Source: Bimuria novae-zelandiae CBS 107.79 (lineage: Eukaryota > Ascomycota > Dothideomycetes > Pleosporales > Didymosphaeriaceae). From it: 64,000 nucleotides of DNA. A program made the position numbers and the translations under genes. Location: positions 23,150 through 87,149 of the forward strand of contig ML976742.1 in the NCBI GenBank assembly GCA_010015655.1. The letters run 5' to 3'. Below, piece by piece: positions 22,360 to 33,019 of this stretch (positions within the stretch are counted from its first letter, which is position 1; every line of letters starts with the position of its first letter). The notes beneath the pieces are model-generated. The model had not been told where the DNA came from, searched no databases, and saw nothing but the letters and a program-made list of their open reading frames with translations.

Positions 22360-24082
22360 CAAAGGGTAATCTCAATAAAGCCGGCCGTCATGTGACTTGC
22401 CAAGACGCTAGCGCGTCACTAGCGGAACAGAGTCTCCGAGCCTCCAAGAGCTCTGTAGAGCGTCAACACCTACACTTCAACCTCACGTTTCTCACTCAAT
22501 ATGGCTTCAAATCCTGCCCAAAAAAAAAAAAAAAAAACTCTCGATTGCTGTCAGAAGCCCAGCTAGCTGCTATCGTCGTTCTCAGAACATAATACAACCT
22601 CACTTTCCCAGAAATCGCCACTGATTTGGGTATAACTAACCACGCATGTAGTAAGGCATTTCGACGCGTCAAAGATGCTGCAAGGGTCGACTCACTGCAG
22701 GAATTGCTAGCTGCAACACCTACAGTCAAGCAGTCTCCTCCTGGCAGACCTGTAAAGGTACGCGATGGCTCTACGCTGAGCGCAAGACCACGGCATGACA
22801 TCATCGTATATGGCACCTACCGGGTGCATGACGCTGTCAGAGACCTCTGCGCAGAAGCTGGCATCACACTTAGTGAGAATATAGTCTATAATATTGCTAG
22901 GGAGCACCGCGACAAGCAGCACCTATACGTAATAACTTATAGAGTATAACCTAAAAAACTAGCGCTTAGTAGCAACGATAAGGACTAATAACTATAGTAC
23001 TATGCCTAGCTTAAGGCTAAAAATAACTTACACTTTCCACGCATTATATTTGTTTGCTATAATAAGACCTCTAAGTCTATTAGCAGGAGCAATATACGTG
23101 GCAGAAAGCAAAGGATTTTAAGATTAGTTAGATAAGATAGTAACGTCTACGCACTGCCTACAACGCTACCTAAATTTAGTTTTATAATCTACGCTGCTAC
23201 TTTAACTAATACTACTTACTCCTATTAACGCCCTTACGTTATTTAGGCTTAGAATAATAATATAAGCTGTAAAGACCTTATATAACGCGACTTCTATATA
23301 AATAATATAGTAAAAGAGGCTTTTAAGGTTAAACGCTCTCGCGCGACTGTCGCTAGCACTTATAAAAAGTAGTAACTATAGGAAATTAACTATAATATTA
23401 CCTATAATAATAGTTAACGCTAAGCTACTAATAAGACTACTAGTAAAAAAGGTAGAGCTCTCCGCGCAGGTATTAAGAAACCTCTTATTATAAAAAGTTC
23501 TTTAAAATAGAGGAGTTTATATGCAAAGGAGGGAAGGGCATGAATGGCATCTAGTACGTAGAGAACATACTTAAGAAACACCTATTCCTTTATTACTATA
23601 CTATACGCGACAATAACTAAGGCGCAGCTATCTATTTAATTTAAAATAACGTTTACCTACACTTACTAGGCCTCTAGTACTGCCAGCCAGAAATTAAAGC
23701 TCTAAGAATTAAGTTTGGCCCTCAGCCTCCCAATTCACCCGACTTACACCCAATTAAGCGCTGTTTTGGGCGTCTAGAAGGTTTTTTGGCAAGTTACGAA
23801 TGCCTATCAAGTTCCAAGGAGGCCAAAAAGGAGGTCTGGCAAGGTGATAAGACACTCAGGCAGTATATGGCCGAAAAGCTTCATCCCACCTACTTTATGC
23901 GCGTTGCAGAGCTCTGCGAGGACGCAGGTGGCCAGAACAACTTTACAGCATAATTAGAACATCTTATTTGGGTGTATTTGCTCATACTTTAGATGGAATC
24001 AAGATGCCCGACTTTTGAAGTTGCTACCCCTGCAGGAATCTCTGCTGCACGTGACGGCCGACTTTATTGAGATTATCCTTTG
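22360..24082 (+). mobile_element. Tc1/mariner-type transposon with mosaic RIP damage
   Basis: Complete 1723-bp element. Its 36-bp inverted repeats start CAAAGGGTAATCTCAATAAA at 22360 and end at 24082, differing by three transitions, and TA flanks both ends (22358-22359, 24083-24084). The plus strand encodes the decayed transposase. An ATG at 22501 is followed by an 18-A run (22520-22537) that shifts the frame, then LLSEAQLAAIVVLR, an in-frame TAA, and FPEIATDLGITNHACSKAF (helix-turn-helix). Near the 3' end the DDE region reads PPNSPDLHPIK, with lysine (23756-23758) where the third catalytic acid normally follows NPI. The middle (22950-23650) is strongly AT-rich, whereas both ends are nearly normal. 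The element is dead. Confidence 0.9.
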
Positions 24083-24100
24083 TAGCAGGAAAGTGTCATA

Positions 24101-24215
24101 AGTAACCCTAGGCCTAGGATAAGCAATACAACAGCTAACCTCGCGCTTCATGCGACCATGTGCTACCCCAGGATAGGCAATACAATAGCCAACTTTCAGC
24201 TTTACGCGAGAGGAG
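24101..24215 (+). repeat. MITE-related partial repeats, copies c and d
   Basis: Two adjacent fragments share the core of the MITE family: AACCCTAGGCCTAGGATAAG then CAATACAACAGCTAA at 24103-24137, and TACCCCAGGATAGGCAATAC then AATAGCC at 24163-24190. They are followed by TTTACGCGAGAGGAG, which recurs next to the copy near 27.2 kb. They lie 17 bp outside the transposon's right target site. Confidence 0.6.
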
Positions 24216-24574
24216 AGCTCGTGTACCGACCACCAACTAGCCAGATTGTCGTCGGACGCTCTCCTATCTATCTTATCAGGATGTTGTTGAATGCATGCTG
24301 CGGAGTCATTACATGTCAGCATTTGGTTGGCGCCAACAGGCGCGCTGCTCGATTCTCTGGGGGAAAGCGCCGGCAGGCGTTCCCCGCCCCACATTTCGTA
24401 GCTGCATCCCAGCGCCTCTGTGAAGCTTGCCCTGTTGCTGCTGCCTTCATCAATCATCGTGAACTCTCACCTGCGCGCACCGTTAGCTGCAGCATGTTTG
24501 CTTTACGAAATGAGCCCTGATCGTCGCACCTTATCATTCTGCTCAGTTCCCAACAAGTTAGATTAATCTTATGA
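24216..24574. other. Upstream region of atg17
   Basis: Promoter-side region. An ATG at 24571, four bases before the chosen start, opens an out-of-frame reading frame that overlaps the coding start. No other feature. Confidence 0.35.
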
Positions 24575-26113
24575 ATGGCCTCTCCACCATCGCCTGCCTC
24601 CTCCGCCAGCAGCGCCAGCTCCCGCAAGTCGGTGGACCAGGACCGCCCGCAGACGCTTGAAGACCTCGTGACCCACTTTGTAGCTTCCAAGCGCTCCCTC
24701 CAGACGCAGACGATCCTATGGCGCGCCAATGAGATTGTGACATCCGCGCGCCAGCTGCTGGAAGAGAATGCTGTCCTCGCGGCCAAAAACTCTTCTGTCC
24801 GGACCATCGTCGATGAACAGGTCGATTCTCTGGAAGCGGTTCGCCGGGGCATAGACGTCGTCGAAGCCGATGTGCAGGCAGAGTTCAAGGTGTGTGTCCA
24901 CTCAATGCGGGTGGGATGAAAGTGCTGACTGCATTAGCAATTGCTGCATGACCTTGATACCTCGTTCGCTGGTCTAAAGTCTACCCTTGCCGTGTTGCGC
25001 GAAACTCCGATTGAGTCTGCTCTTCAGCCTCCGGACACTCCGCAGAAGCATCTTTACGACTTCATCGACAACACGACCGTCACCGCCCTAGAGCACTCGC
25101 TCAGAGCTTGCATAGACCGATACAACGAGGCCCGATCCAGCCTAGAAGAGAGCACCGATGCCTTCGATACCGCCCTAGAAAACCTACACTCGTCCATCGA
25201 CAACGTCCCAAAGACGCCTGTCACCGGCTCCACGCCAAGCCCTATACCCAGCTTGTACCATGATCTCGAAGGCCATGCGAGAGAGACTGCACAGGCCTTT
25301 CAGTCTCTGGTCAGACACTATGACTTGTGTGTGACTGCTCTCCGGCACACCGAAGGCGGCGCTGCTGCTGTCACACAGGCAACAGGAGACGCTTCACTGC
25401 CTTCAGGCGACGACCATGGGCCCCCGCCGGAGCCGATTACCGAAGAAGAGCGACAGGAGATGTTGACTGTACTTGGAAAGGACGCGCAGGAAGTCGAGCA
25501 TGTCGTTTCGGAGATCCGCGAACACGGGTCTGAGATGTCCTATCTTCTTTCGCAAATCGACAATCACATCACCCATCTGCGAAGCGAAGATTCTGCACTT
25601 GCGAGTATCCTCAAGATGATCGCGAACATTGCCGCAGAAGTCAAAGGACACATAGCCACCTCACGAGGCTTCCACAGCTCGTGGTTGGAGGACACACGGC
25701 CGATGCTTCTTAATGGGATTGAGGAGTGGGAAAACCAGCGAGAGTTCTATGAGCGCTTCGACTTGGCATATGCCGAGCTCCTCGTAGAAATATCATCCCG
25801 AAGGCGTAGACACGAGAGAGCGAAGCGGAAGGCCGAAGAAGCCCAGAAAGAACTCGACCGCTTGCATGCCGAGGACGAGCGCGCACGCGAGCAGTTCACC
25901 ATCGCGCAAGGTGATTTCCTGCCACTGGATATCTGGCCCGGGTTGCGGGATCCTCCACGCCGCTACGAAGTACGAGCCTTACCCATTGCGCAAGAGCAAG
26001 AACTAGAAGACAGGGACGAAGGCGAAGATCTGGACTTGGTGGCAAAGAGCATCCCGCAACTAGGACGGAATGTCGTGGAGCGTGCGTTAGTCAGGGTAAA
26101 GAGAAGGATGTGA
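24575..26113 (+). CDS. ATG17: Autophagy scaffold protein Atg17
   Basis: Exons 24575-24889 and 24938-26113 are joined across a 48-bp intron (GTGTGT...TTAG) to give 496 residues. Atg17 is a crescent-shaped helical scaffold that with Atg29-Atg31 and Atg13 recruits the Atg1 kinase to the pre-autophagosomal structure. The protein is almost entirely helical. Near the N-terminus ARQLLEENAVLAAKNSSVR is the family signature, a central low-complexity linker follows, and the C-terminal part has a long basic coiled coil (SSRRRRHERAKRKAEEAQKE) and the conserved FLPLDIWPGLRDPP. Length fits fungal Atg17. The ATG at 24575 gives the in-frame start; an ATG at 24571 is out of frame and may lower initiation. Confidence 0.9.
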
Positions 26114-27468
26114 AAGGCAACTTCCACCCATTTCGGCCATGTCCATAAGAACTCGTAGAATTTTGACACTCGCAAGGCTGACTAAAAGCTAGGGGAAGGT
26201 CCTCGCCTGCGCTAGTAGAAATTGCAGTGCAGTCTGCAGTCAGACCAGTACCCGCATCATGCTTTAAATGTTGCCTTCTTCCCCAGTTGTAGCGGAGTAC
26301 ACCAGCCTGGTTCATCGGTCATAGGAGAAGCCGTGCGCTTTCTTGATGAGCTATGGGCGGATAGTCGCAGTCAGTACAAGACAATCAGTGGCAACGCTCT
26401 CAACGGAGTACGACATTCGTACACCAGACCCTGGCCCGCTCGTATGCGGATCTGTCAAGCCGGGCGATCTTCTTATAGCGGCCTGCGTTTAGCAACGACT
26501 CTCTTCTGCTGCGTCCCCTTCGAGGGTGTGAGAACGAGGTGTGCAGATTCATGAACTATATGGTCGGCGAGAGAAGGAAGAAGCTGCGTGTATCACTCAA
26601 ATTCGGCGCGAGGAATAGGACGCTCGAGAGATGTGATGTTGATCGAGGGTAAATCCTGAGTTGCCAGTTTCGTGGCACGTATCTAAAGACTACAACTTGG
26701 AATCGTAGATACACAGGACTCTGCGTTCGTCGTTACTCTGCTCAACTTACGCTCCGTCATTGTATAGTAATGATCTTGTGAAAGACGTCGAATTGTGTTT
26801 TATTTATTATACTGACATGGAACGGCGGGCCTTGAGAGTCACCGTCGTGGTATTAGGTGCAATGCGGACCATAGGCACAGTGTAAGCTTTTCAGGCGGGT
26901 GATGCGCCCGGGCGGAGGGCCAGCGGCTAGGCTGGCGGGTGGGCACCTTGCAGCGTGACAGCCTCATTTTGGTAGAGCTGCGTTGGCATCCTACCTGGGG
27001 TGTGTACTTGGTCACGAAGAGAAGATATGGTGATCGACGAGGTGAATGCATGGTGGGTTTGGAAGGCTCTCACGTAAAGCTGAAAGCTAGCCAGGCTATA
27101 CACTACGACGTTTGCAATTGAAAGTTTGGTTGTTGTATTATCTATCCTAAGGTTACTTATTAGCTTTTCCTGCTCTAGAAACTTTATGGCCCACTTCTAC
27201 CTTTACGCGAGAGGAGGGGTATACTGCCACTAGCGGCTTCTGACGTGTTATCGATACGCTCACCGAGCTTTTTTTGCCCCTCACCCCGAGCCACTGTTTA
27301 CGGCACAATGTACCTATAGTACGCGGCGCGGCTATTTATTCTTGCCACATTTGCTTTGTGAGCTGCCTCAAGTCGAGCCCCGACCTCTCTTTTTCGCCAC
27401 GCTCAAAACTACAGAATACCAGAACTACCACGAGAAACATCACCCCAAACACCTCGAAAGGACGAATC
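26114..27468. other. Intergenic region between atg17 and rio1
   Basis: About 1.35 kb with no supportable gene. Frames at 26222-26554 and 26839-27121 lack features. A MITE-related fragment is at 27121-27220. A plus-strand frame is open from 27274 into rio1, but the family start is the ATG at 27469. Confidence 0.45.
27121..27220 (-). repeat. MITE-related partial repeat, copy e
   Basis: The minus strand reads GTAACCTTAGGATAGATAAT then ACAACAA, a diverged match to the MITE core. TTTACGCGAGAGGAG at 27202-27216 repeats the sequence beside copy d. Confidence 0.55.
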
Positions 27469-28962
27469 ATGGCGAGCACCGAACCCACCGTCCCAACCAC
27501 GGAACCGATCGTTGACGACGAGGATGAGCACGGCGACGATATCGAAGATCTCTTCGATCCGTCTGAAGACGATGACGTCCCCGAACTCGTGTCTTCCAAT
27601 GCTCAGAAGAAGTCGAAACCGACAGCAAACACCAGCGCCTCGATTGATGACCAAGTGGCGTCATTAGCCAAGCATGCCAGCCGGATACGCCTCGATGCTA
27701 AGATGGCTGGCGTTGGTGGAGGTGCAGCGCGGGACAAGGACAAGGCCGACCGCGCAACGAGCGAGCAGGTGCTGGATCCGCGAACGCGCATGATCCTGCT
27801 GCAGCTCATCAACCGCAACGTTGTGTCTGAGATTCACGGTGTCATTTCCACGGGCAAGGAGGCGAATGTATACCATGCCGTTACTATACCAGAGGACGAT
27901 GCACAACCACAGCACCGCGCAATCAAGGTGTACAAGACGTCCATTCTGGTCTTCAAGGACCGCGACAAGTATGTGACGGGCGAGTACCGCTTCCGCCAGG
28001 GCTACAACAAGAGCAACAACCGCGCCATGGTTAAAGTTTGGGCAGAAAAGGAGATGCGCAACCTCCGGCGGATATACAACGCTGCCATCCCGGCTCCCGA
28101 GCCTTTGTACCTGCGCCAACACGTCCTCGTCATGGGATTCCTCGGCGACAAGAGGGGCTGGCCCGCTCCACGCCTCCGGGACGTCGTCTTCGAGGGCCTC
28201 ACAGCAGAGGAGGAGGAGCAGAAGTGGAAGAGCTTATACGTGCAGCTCCTGGGCTACATGCGCACCATGTACCAGACGTGCCGCCTCGTACACGCGGATC
28301 TGAGCGAGTATAACCTACTCTACCACGCGAACAAGCTCTACATGATCGACGTTTCTCAATCCGTCGAGCACGACCACCCGCGATCCCTAGAGTTCCTGCG
28401 CATGGACGTGAAGAACGTATCCGACTTCTTCCGCACCCGAAACGTCGACGTGCTTTCCGAGCGCAACGTCTTCCTGTTCATCACTGGCGAAGAAGGCGGC
28501 AAGGAACTGGCAGATATGGAGTCTTACATTCACGCTCTGTTCGAGCGCAAGCACGCTTTGACCGAGGAAGAGCGCAAGCAGGAAGAAGACGAGGTGGTCT
28601 TCCGCAACCAGTACATCCCGCAGACGCTCGAACAGGTCTACGACATCGAGCGCGACGCCGACCTCGTAAACAGCGGCCAGAGCAACGATCTCATCTACCA
28701 AGGCTTGCTGGCCGGCAAGCCCGATGCGCCGGTCTCGCAAAACGAGTCTGACGCGTCGCAAGAGGGCAGCGATTCGGATTCGTCGGACGTGGATGAGAGC
28801 ATTTTTGACAAGGGCACGCCGCGGGGAAAGCGCAACATGGATAAAGATGCCAAGCGCGACCATAAGAAGGCGGTGAAGGAGGAGAAGCGCGAGAAGCGCA
28901 AGGATAAGATGCCCAAGCATATGAAGAAGAAGCTGGTTTCGCAGACGTCGCGGAAGAAGTAG
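27469..28962 (+). CDS. RIO1: Atypical serine/threonine kinase Rio1
   Basis: Single-exon gene, 497 residues. Rio1 is an ATPase/kinase needed for late 40S ribosomal subunit maturation (20S to 18S rRNA processing) and for cell-cycle progression. An acidic N-terminus (DDEDEHGDDIEDLFD) precedes the RIO domain. The RIO1 signature STGKEANVYHA is the ATP loop, AIKVYKTSILVFKDRDKYV contains the ATP-binding lysine and the flexible loop, LVHADLSEYNLLY contains the catalytic aspartate and asparagine, and YMIDVSQSVEHDHP contains the metal-binding aspartate. The C-terminus is strongly basic (KEEKREKRKDKMPKHMKKK), as in orthologues. The start ATG follows a purine context and gives the usual acidic N-terminus. 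A MITE-related fragment begins directly after the stop codon. Confidence 0.95.
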   Translation: MASTEPTVPTTEPIVDDEDEHGDDIEDLFDPSEDDDVPELVSSNAQKKSKPTANTSASIDDQVASLAKHASRIRLDAKMAGVGGGAARDKDKADRATSEQVLDPRTRMILLQLINRNVVSEIHGVISTGKEANVYHAVTIPEDDAQPQHRAIKVYKTSILVFKDRDKYVTGEYRFRQGYNKSNNRAMVKVWAEKEMRNLRRIYNAAIPAPEPLYLRQHVLVMGFLGDKRGWPAPRLRDVVFEGLTAEEEEQKWKSLYVQLLGYMRTMYQTCRLVHADLSEYNLLYHANKLYMIDVSQSVEHDHPRSLEFLRMDVKNVSDFFRTRNVDVLSERNVFLFITGEEGGKELADMESYIHALFERKHALTEEERKQEEDEVVFRNQYIPQTLEQVYDIERDADLVNSGQSNDLIYQGLLAGKPDAPVSQNESDASQEGSDSDSSDVDESIFDKGTPRGKRNMDKDAKRDHKKAVKEEKREKRKDKMPKHMKKKLVSQTSRKK

Positions 28963-29035
28963 ACCAATTCCATTTTGGCGTTATCTTAGTCCTGTGTGTT
29001 ACCCCAGGATAAACAATACAGTGTCTAAATTCCAC
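28963..29035 (+). repeat. MITE-related repeat, copy f, directly after rio1
   Basis: Starts within a base or two of the rio1 TAG stop and matches the MITE family over about 70 bp. The segments are CCATTTTGGCGTTATCTTAG and CCTGTGTGTTACCCCAGGAT, then AAACAATACAG. The outer inverted ends are missing or diverged, so it is a truncated copy inside the 3' untranslated region. Confidence 0.65.
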
Positions 29036-29205
29036 CTTCCGAGCCCTCCCCCTGGCTGTTGGGAACTACATTTTGTCTGGTGCTGGACCTAAGTCCTCGT
29101 TATATCGCACCCGACAAGGGAATCCACGGCGTGAGAAAAGCTGGATGTCATGTCATATTTACACGTTGAATCCAACCCTCTGCTCTGCCTACCTCTTTCA
29201 GGATG

Positions 29206-30224
29206 CTACAACATATTCTTCCGCCACGCCCTCGTAGCCAGGCGCTCAATCTCGCCCACCTCGACCGGGCCCCTAACCTCCCCATCCTCCAGCGCCTCCA
29301 CAATCGCGTCCGCAACTGTATCCGCCTTCAACGGCTTAATCCCCCCCGCGCCCATCAACCACGTCAACCGACCCCCCACCGCGCCATTCACCATCGCTGC
29401 GATCCCGCCCGCCGCCGCAATAGGCAGCGTAAACGTCCGACTAGAATCGTACATGAACGGCGCGCGCACAAACACGCTCCTCATCTCAGGAAACCTCGAC
29501 CCGATAACGTCCTCTGCCTCTCGCTTCGTCGTGATATACCTCCGCGGTAGCACAGGCGCGCCCGCCGCCGCAGAAACGTACAAGAAAGTCGGTACATGGA
29601 CGTCGTGCGCTTCCTTCGCGAGACTGATAGCCGAGTCGCGATTCATGACTTCGTACGTAAGCTGGCCGTCTGGCTCCTGCGGGCGCAGCGGCTCGTTAGG
29701 TGCGCGATCGAGCGGGTTCTGCGTGCCGCGCTTGGAGGCGCTGAAGGCGCGTTGGAGGCCGGCGAAGGGGGATTCGCGGCCCGAGACGACGCCTTTGTAG
29801 TCGGCTTCGAGGAGGATGCCCATGGTGTGGATGACGGCGGTGGCGGAGGCGAGGTGGGTGGTGTAGGTGGTGGGGTCGAGGATGTCGCCGCGGACCCAGG
29901 AGACGGAGGTGGACCAGGGGGGTGGGGTGGAGGAGGAGGAGACGGAGGACCAGTTTGGGGCACCGGAGCGGCTGGATGGGGAGTTAGATGGAGGGGGTGG
30001 CGAGGTGGGTGGAGGGGAGGGGACGTACGATATTGAGGTTACGGACCAGCCGCGTTGGGTGGCTGCTCTGCATATGCGGCTTCCTAAAGATTTGTCAACA
30101 TTTACCTTCGAAGTTGATATGAATTGAGATGTAGAACGATCAAAACATGTTTAATGGAAGGGAGAATACCAAGGAAGCCATTACCGCCGCAGACTACGAG
30201 CTTCTTCTTCGCTGCTGAGGCCAT
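29206..30224 (-). CDS. Coq11-like mitochondrial NAD(P)-binding protein (atypical SDR)
   Basis: Exons 30224-30170, 30083-30029, 29971-29206 give 291 residues. Introns are 86 bp (GTATTC...TTTAG) and 57 bp (GTACGT...TCCAG). The N-terminus holds the Rossmann dinucleotide-binding loop KLVVCGGNGFLGSRICRAA, split by the first intron. Next come SRSGAPNWSS, VRGDILDPTTY and VIHTMGILLEADYKGVVSG, then VPTFLYVSAAAGAP and the YITTKREAE active-site type motif. The profile matches the fungal Coq11/YLR290C group, an atypical short-chain dehydrogenase associated with the coenzyme Q synthome in mitochondria. Subcellular role is from family knowledge. The gene is transcribed divergently from the yaf9-like gene 336 bp away. 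Confidence 0.88.
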
Positions 30225-30559
30225 TGCTATGTTGTGTGAAGAAAGCTGAGCTTCAAAGCTCGAACGGTAAAGTCGTTGATGTCACTCCACTAAGCTCCGC
30301 GTAGGGCTGACAGGGGGGAGGGGCTTGTCGCCAAGACCTCCGCGGCGAAGGGCCCTTGGATTCTGGAAACTTGTACTATGGTATGAAGGCTCAACAACCG
30401 TACTGTATTACGTTGACTCCACCTACGCATATTTCTGATCGGTCGCTTGCATTCCGCTTTCGCTGCTAACCTTAAGACTCTTTTAAGACTCTTGCGAAAA
30501 GCATTTTGCAACTCGTGCACCCCGAAAAATAGCGGGCAGTGCGACGCGCACCCATCAAG

Positions 30560-31497
30560 ATGCCCGCCCCCGCAGCGAACAAGCGCGTCAAGGCCAGTCC
30601 CAACTCACACATCCTCACTTGATCGCGTACTAACGACGCTCAGAACAAGCGCGTAAGCCGCAACATCAGTACGCACCTTCAGTACTCACGCGCAGTCCCC
30701 TCCTAACACGCGCAGTCATCGGCTCCGAAGCCTGGGCCCTCCCCCCAGTAGGTCACCCCGATCGCCCCAAGGGCGTGCCCGACGACCACACGAAGCGCTG
30801 GACAGTCTACGTGCGCCAGCCTGACGGCGACCCCTCGCTCACGACATGGCTCAACAAGGTGCAATTTAAAATCTTCAACACGTACGAGAACCCGCTGCGC
30901 ACCTGCGACAACCCGCCTTTTCAGGTGACCGAGACGGGCTGGGGCGGCTTCACCATCGACATACGGCTGCACTTCCAGCCCATCAGTGGCGAGAAGGCCC
31001 AGTACCGCCAACACTTCCTGCAACTGGAGAAGTACGGCGATGTCACGTTGCAGGCGGAGCAGGAGCGCACGGGCTGTGTGCGGAGCGAGTTTCTGGAGGT
31101 CGTGCAGTTCAACGAGCCGACCGAGGCGCTGTACGAGGCGCTCACTGCGGAGGACCAGTGGAGCTATCTCGCGCTCGGTGCGAAGGGGGGTAAGAAGACC
31201 TCGAGCATGAGCACAGGGCCGAATGGGCGGCCGAAACGCGGGTTCCCGAATGGCGAGCGCTGCGCTCAGTTGCCGGAGAAGGGCGGCGAGGACCTTCCGT
31301 TTAGCCAGGAGCACGAGGCGGAGCTGATCGCCCGGCTTCGGACAAAGATGGAGGAGGTCGATGGACTATTGGAAGAGGAGGCGAAGAAGAGGGAGGCCAC
31401 GTCCGCGAAGCTTAATGCGCTGAGGGCGGACCTGGGACACGAGGCTGCTCAGCAGGCGGCACAGCAGGCTAGCGGCGATAGGAGTCGGCGCAGGTGA
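30560..31497 (+). CDS. YAF9: YEATS-domain protein Yaf9
   Basis: Subunit shared by the NuA4 acetyltransferase and SWR1 remodeller; its YEATS domain reads acylated histone H3. Best model: exons 30560-30592, 30644-30668 and 30716-31497, 279 residues. The 25-bp middle exon gives NKRVSRNI, so that the start reads MPAPAANKRVK, NKRVSRNI, IIGSEAWALPP, close to the family KRVKG...RPFVIGSEA. The second intron (47 bp) is GTACGC...GCAG. The first (51 bp) would use a GC donor (GCCAGT); an alternative GT donor six bases upstream (GTCAAG) also keeps the frame. YEATS features: HTKRWTVYVR, NPPFQVTETGWGGFTIDIRL, HFLQLEKYGD. A C-terminal coiled coil follows (ELIARLRTKMEEVDGLLEEE). Confidence 0.88.
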
Positions 31498-31851
31498 GAA
31501 GTTGTGGAGGATGGCATCTGTCTGCACACAACTTGGTGGAGAAATTGCGCTGACATGTTTTTCAAAAGTCGGAAACCGTCGAAGTGGGCCAAAGAATCGG
31601 GATATTCGGGATGATTGGGAGTTCATTATTCCACAGCGGTTCGGGGCGTTAGAGGCGTTGGTCTATTCAGGTTGACAAACTTTGCATTTCTACGGCGTTT
31701 AGAAACCACTGCCTCGCTATTGCCGAGACAGGACAATAGTTGGTTCCACTAGGCTATTAATACCATTTTAAGATTATACATCTTCCTAACTGGTCTACCA
31801 TCGCAAATCACCCACCACCTTCTAACAAAACCTACCCATCCCCTCCCAACC
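31498..31851. other. Intergenic region 3' of yaf9
   Basis: Convergent 3' flanks of yaf9 and the next minus-strand gene. No feature seen. Confidence 0.35.
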
Positions 31852-32381
31852 TCATCTCACCTCCTTCTCCCCCATATCGAAATCCTTCGCCGTCTTCACA
31901 ACCACCTTCGCCTTCCGCGTAACGCCCTGCCCCGTACGCATCCCCTCGGTCCGCTCCACGTTCTTCTCAACATACTATCTCGTCTCGTTAGCCACCGCAC
32001 CTCCTACTCTCCTAAGACCACAGTGGAACACAGAACACATAACACACCGCGGTCGCATCATAAGCACTCAACTCCGGCGTCGCGGGACTCAGTTCTAAAG
32101 GATTCACAACATTGCCTTTTCCAGCGGTTGCTTTTGCAGACGCGACGGAGGGGGAGGGGGAGAAGGACGCGAAGGTTTGTGCGGCCACCATGTCGTCGCC
32201 GCCGGACTGTGCATATTGGCCGCTGCGCAGGTTTATCTTGACCGGGTCGGATGCTGTGCGCTCACCCGTTTTAATGAAGTGGTCGTCTGGGACGGAAGTG
32301 GCGGTTGGTGAGCCGGAGGAGGAGCGTTTGAGGAGGGGGGCCGAGAAGGTGGAGGTAGGGGCGGAGGGGGGCGCGGAGCAT
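31852..32381 (-). CDS. Small unrecognised protein, possible frameshift near the start
   Basis: Not recognised, but coding is likely. The minus strand has a long frame containing TATSVPDDHFIKTGERTASD, then PVKINLRSGQYAQSGGDD and GKGNVVNPLELSPATPELSA, ending at a good donor (GTGTGT, 32047). A 73-bp intron with a GCTAAC branch site ends at 31975 (GATAG), and the last exon (31974-31852) reads EKNVERTEGMRTGQGVTRKA and ends KDFDMGEKEVR. The joined exons keep one frame. The only sensible start ATG (32381, MLRAPLRPYLHLL, a possible mitochondrial leader) is one base out of phase with the rest. The shift must lie in the C-rich segment around 32310-32375, so there is either an indel or a base error. It cannot be matched to a known family by eye. 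Confidence 0.5.
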
Positions 32382-33019
32382 CGTGAGAGATGATAACTCT
32401 GGGAGGAGGGAGGTGTGGTTTTGTGGGAAATAAGGGGGATGAGGATGTGTGTAATTGATTATGAAGTTAGGAATGAAGGTAGGGAAAGGTGAGAGGGAAG
32501 CGGAGATAGACCTCTGAGAGTACCGGAAGGGACTGTATCTGTAAAGAGGTATACGAGCGATAATTATGATTGGGCGGTGATGTAATGGGATGGTCATGGC
32601 GGCGAGTTTACTAGCGCTGATGAGGTATTTAGCATGGTTTACCCTGGATTTTAGATGGGCGAATGAGGGGCGGTGTGTATGCAGGGTCTGGCGGTGGTTC
32701 TAGCCTGTTGTGTTTCGAGGAATTGTCGGACCAAGCTGGTAGTTGGACTTTAAGGGAACTGTAGCAATCTGTTCTGATTCAACAGATATGGTACATTGAG
32801 ATCACGAGTGGAGATGTACCACCCTTCGCTTGCGACCTTCTATTATAAGTGCGCCGAGTGGGCACAAGAAACCTACGCATTGCGCCTGTGCAGGAATCGA
32901 AGATTAGCACCCGCAAGAGCTGCCATACCGGTGATTACACACTGTCTGTAAGATTCTGGACACCCATTGCCACTGGGCCCCCGGTGGGAGTTTCAGGCGC
33001 AGGGTGAGACCTGTACCTC
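32382..33019. other. Intergenic region
   Basis: No supportable feature. The frame at 32271-32597 on the minus strand overlaps the leader of the preceding gene. Confidence 0.3.
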
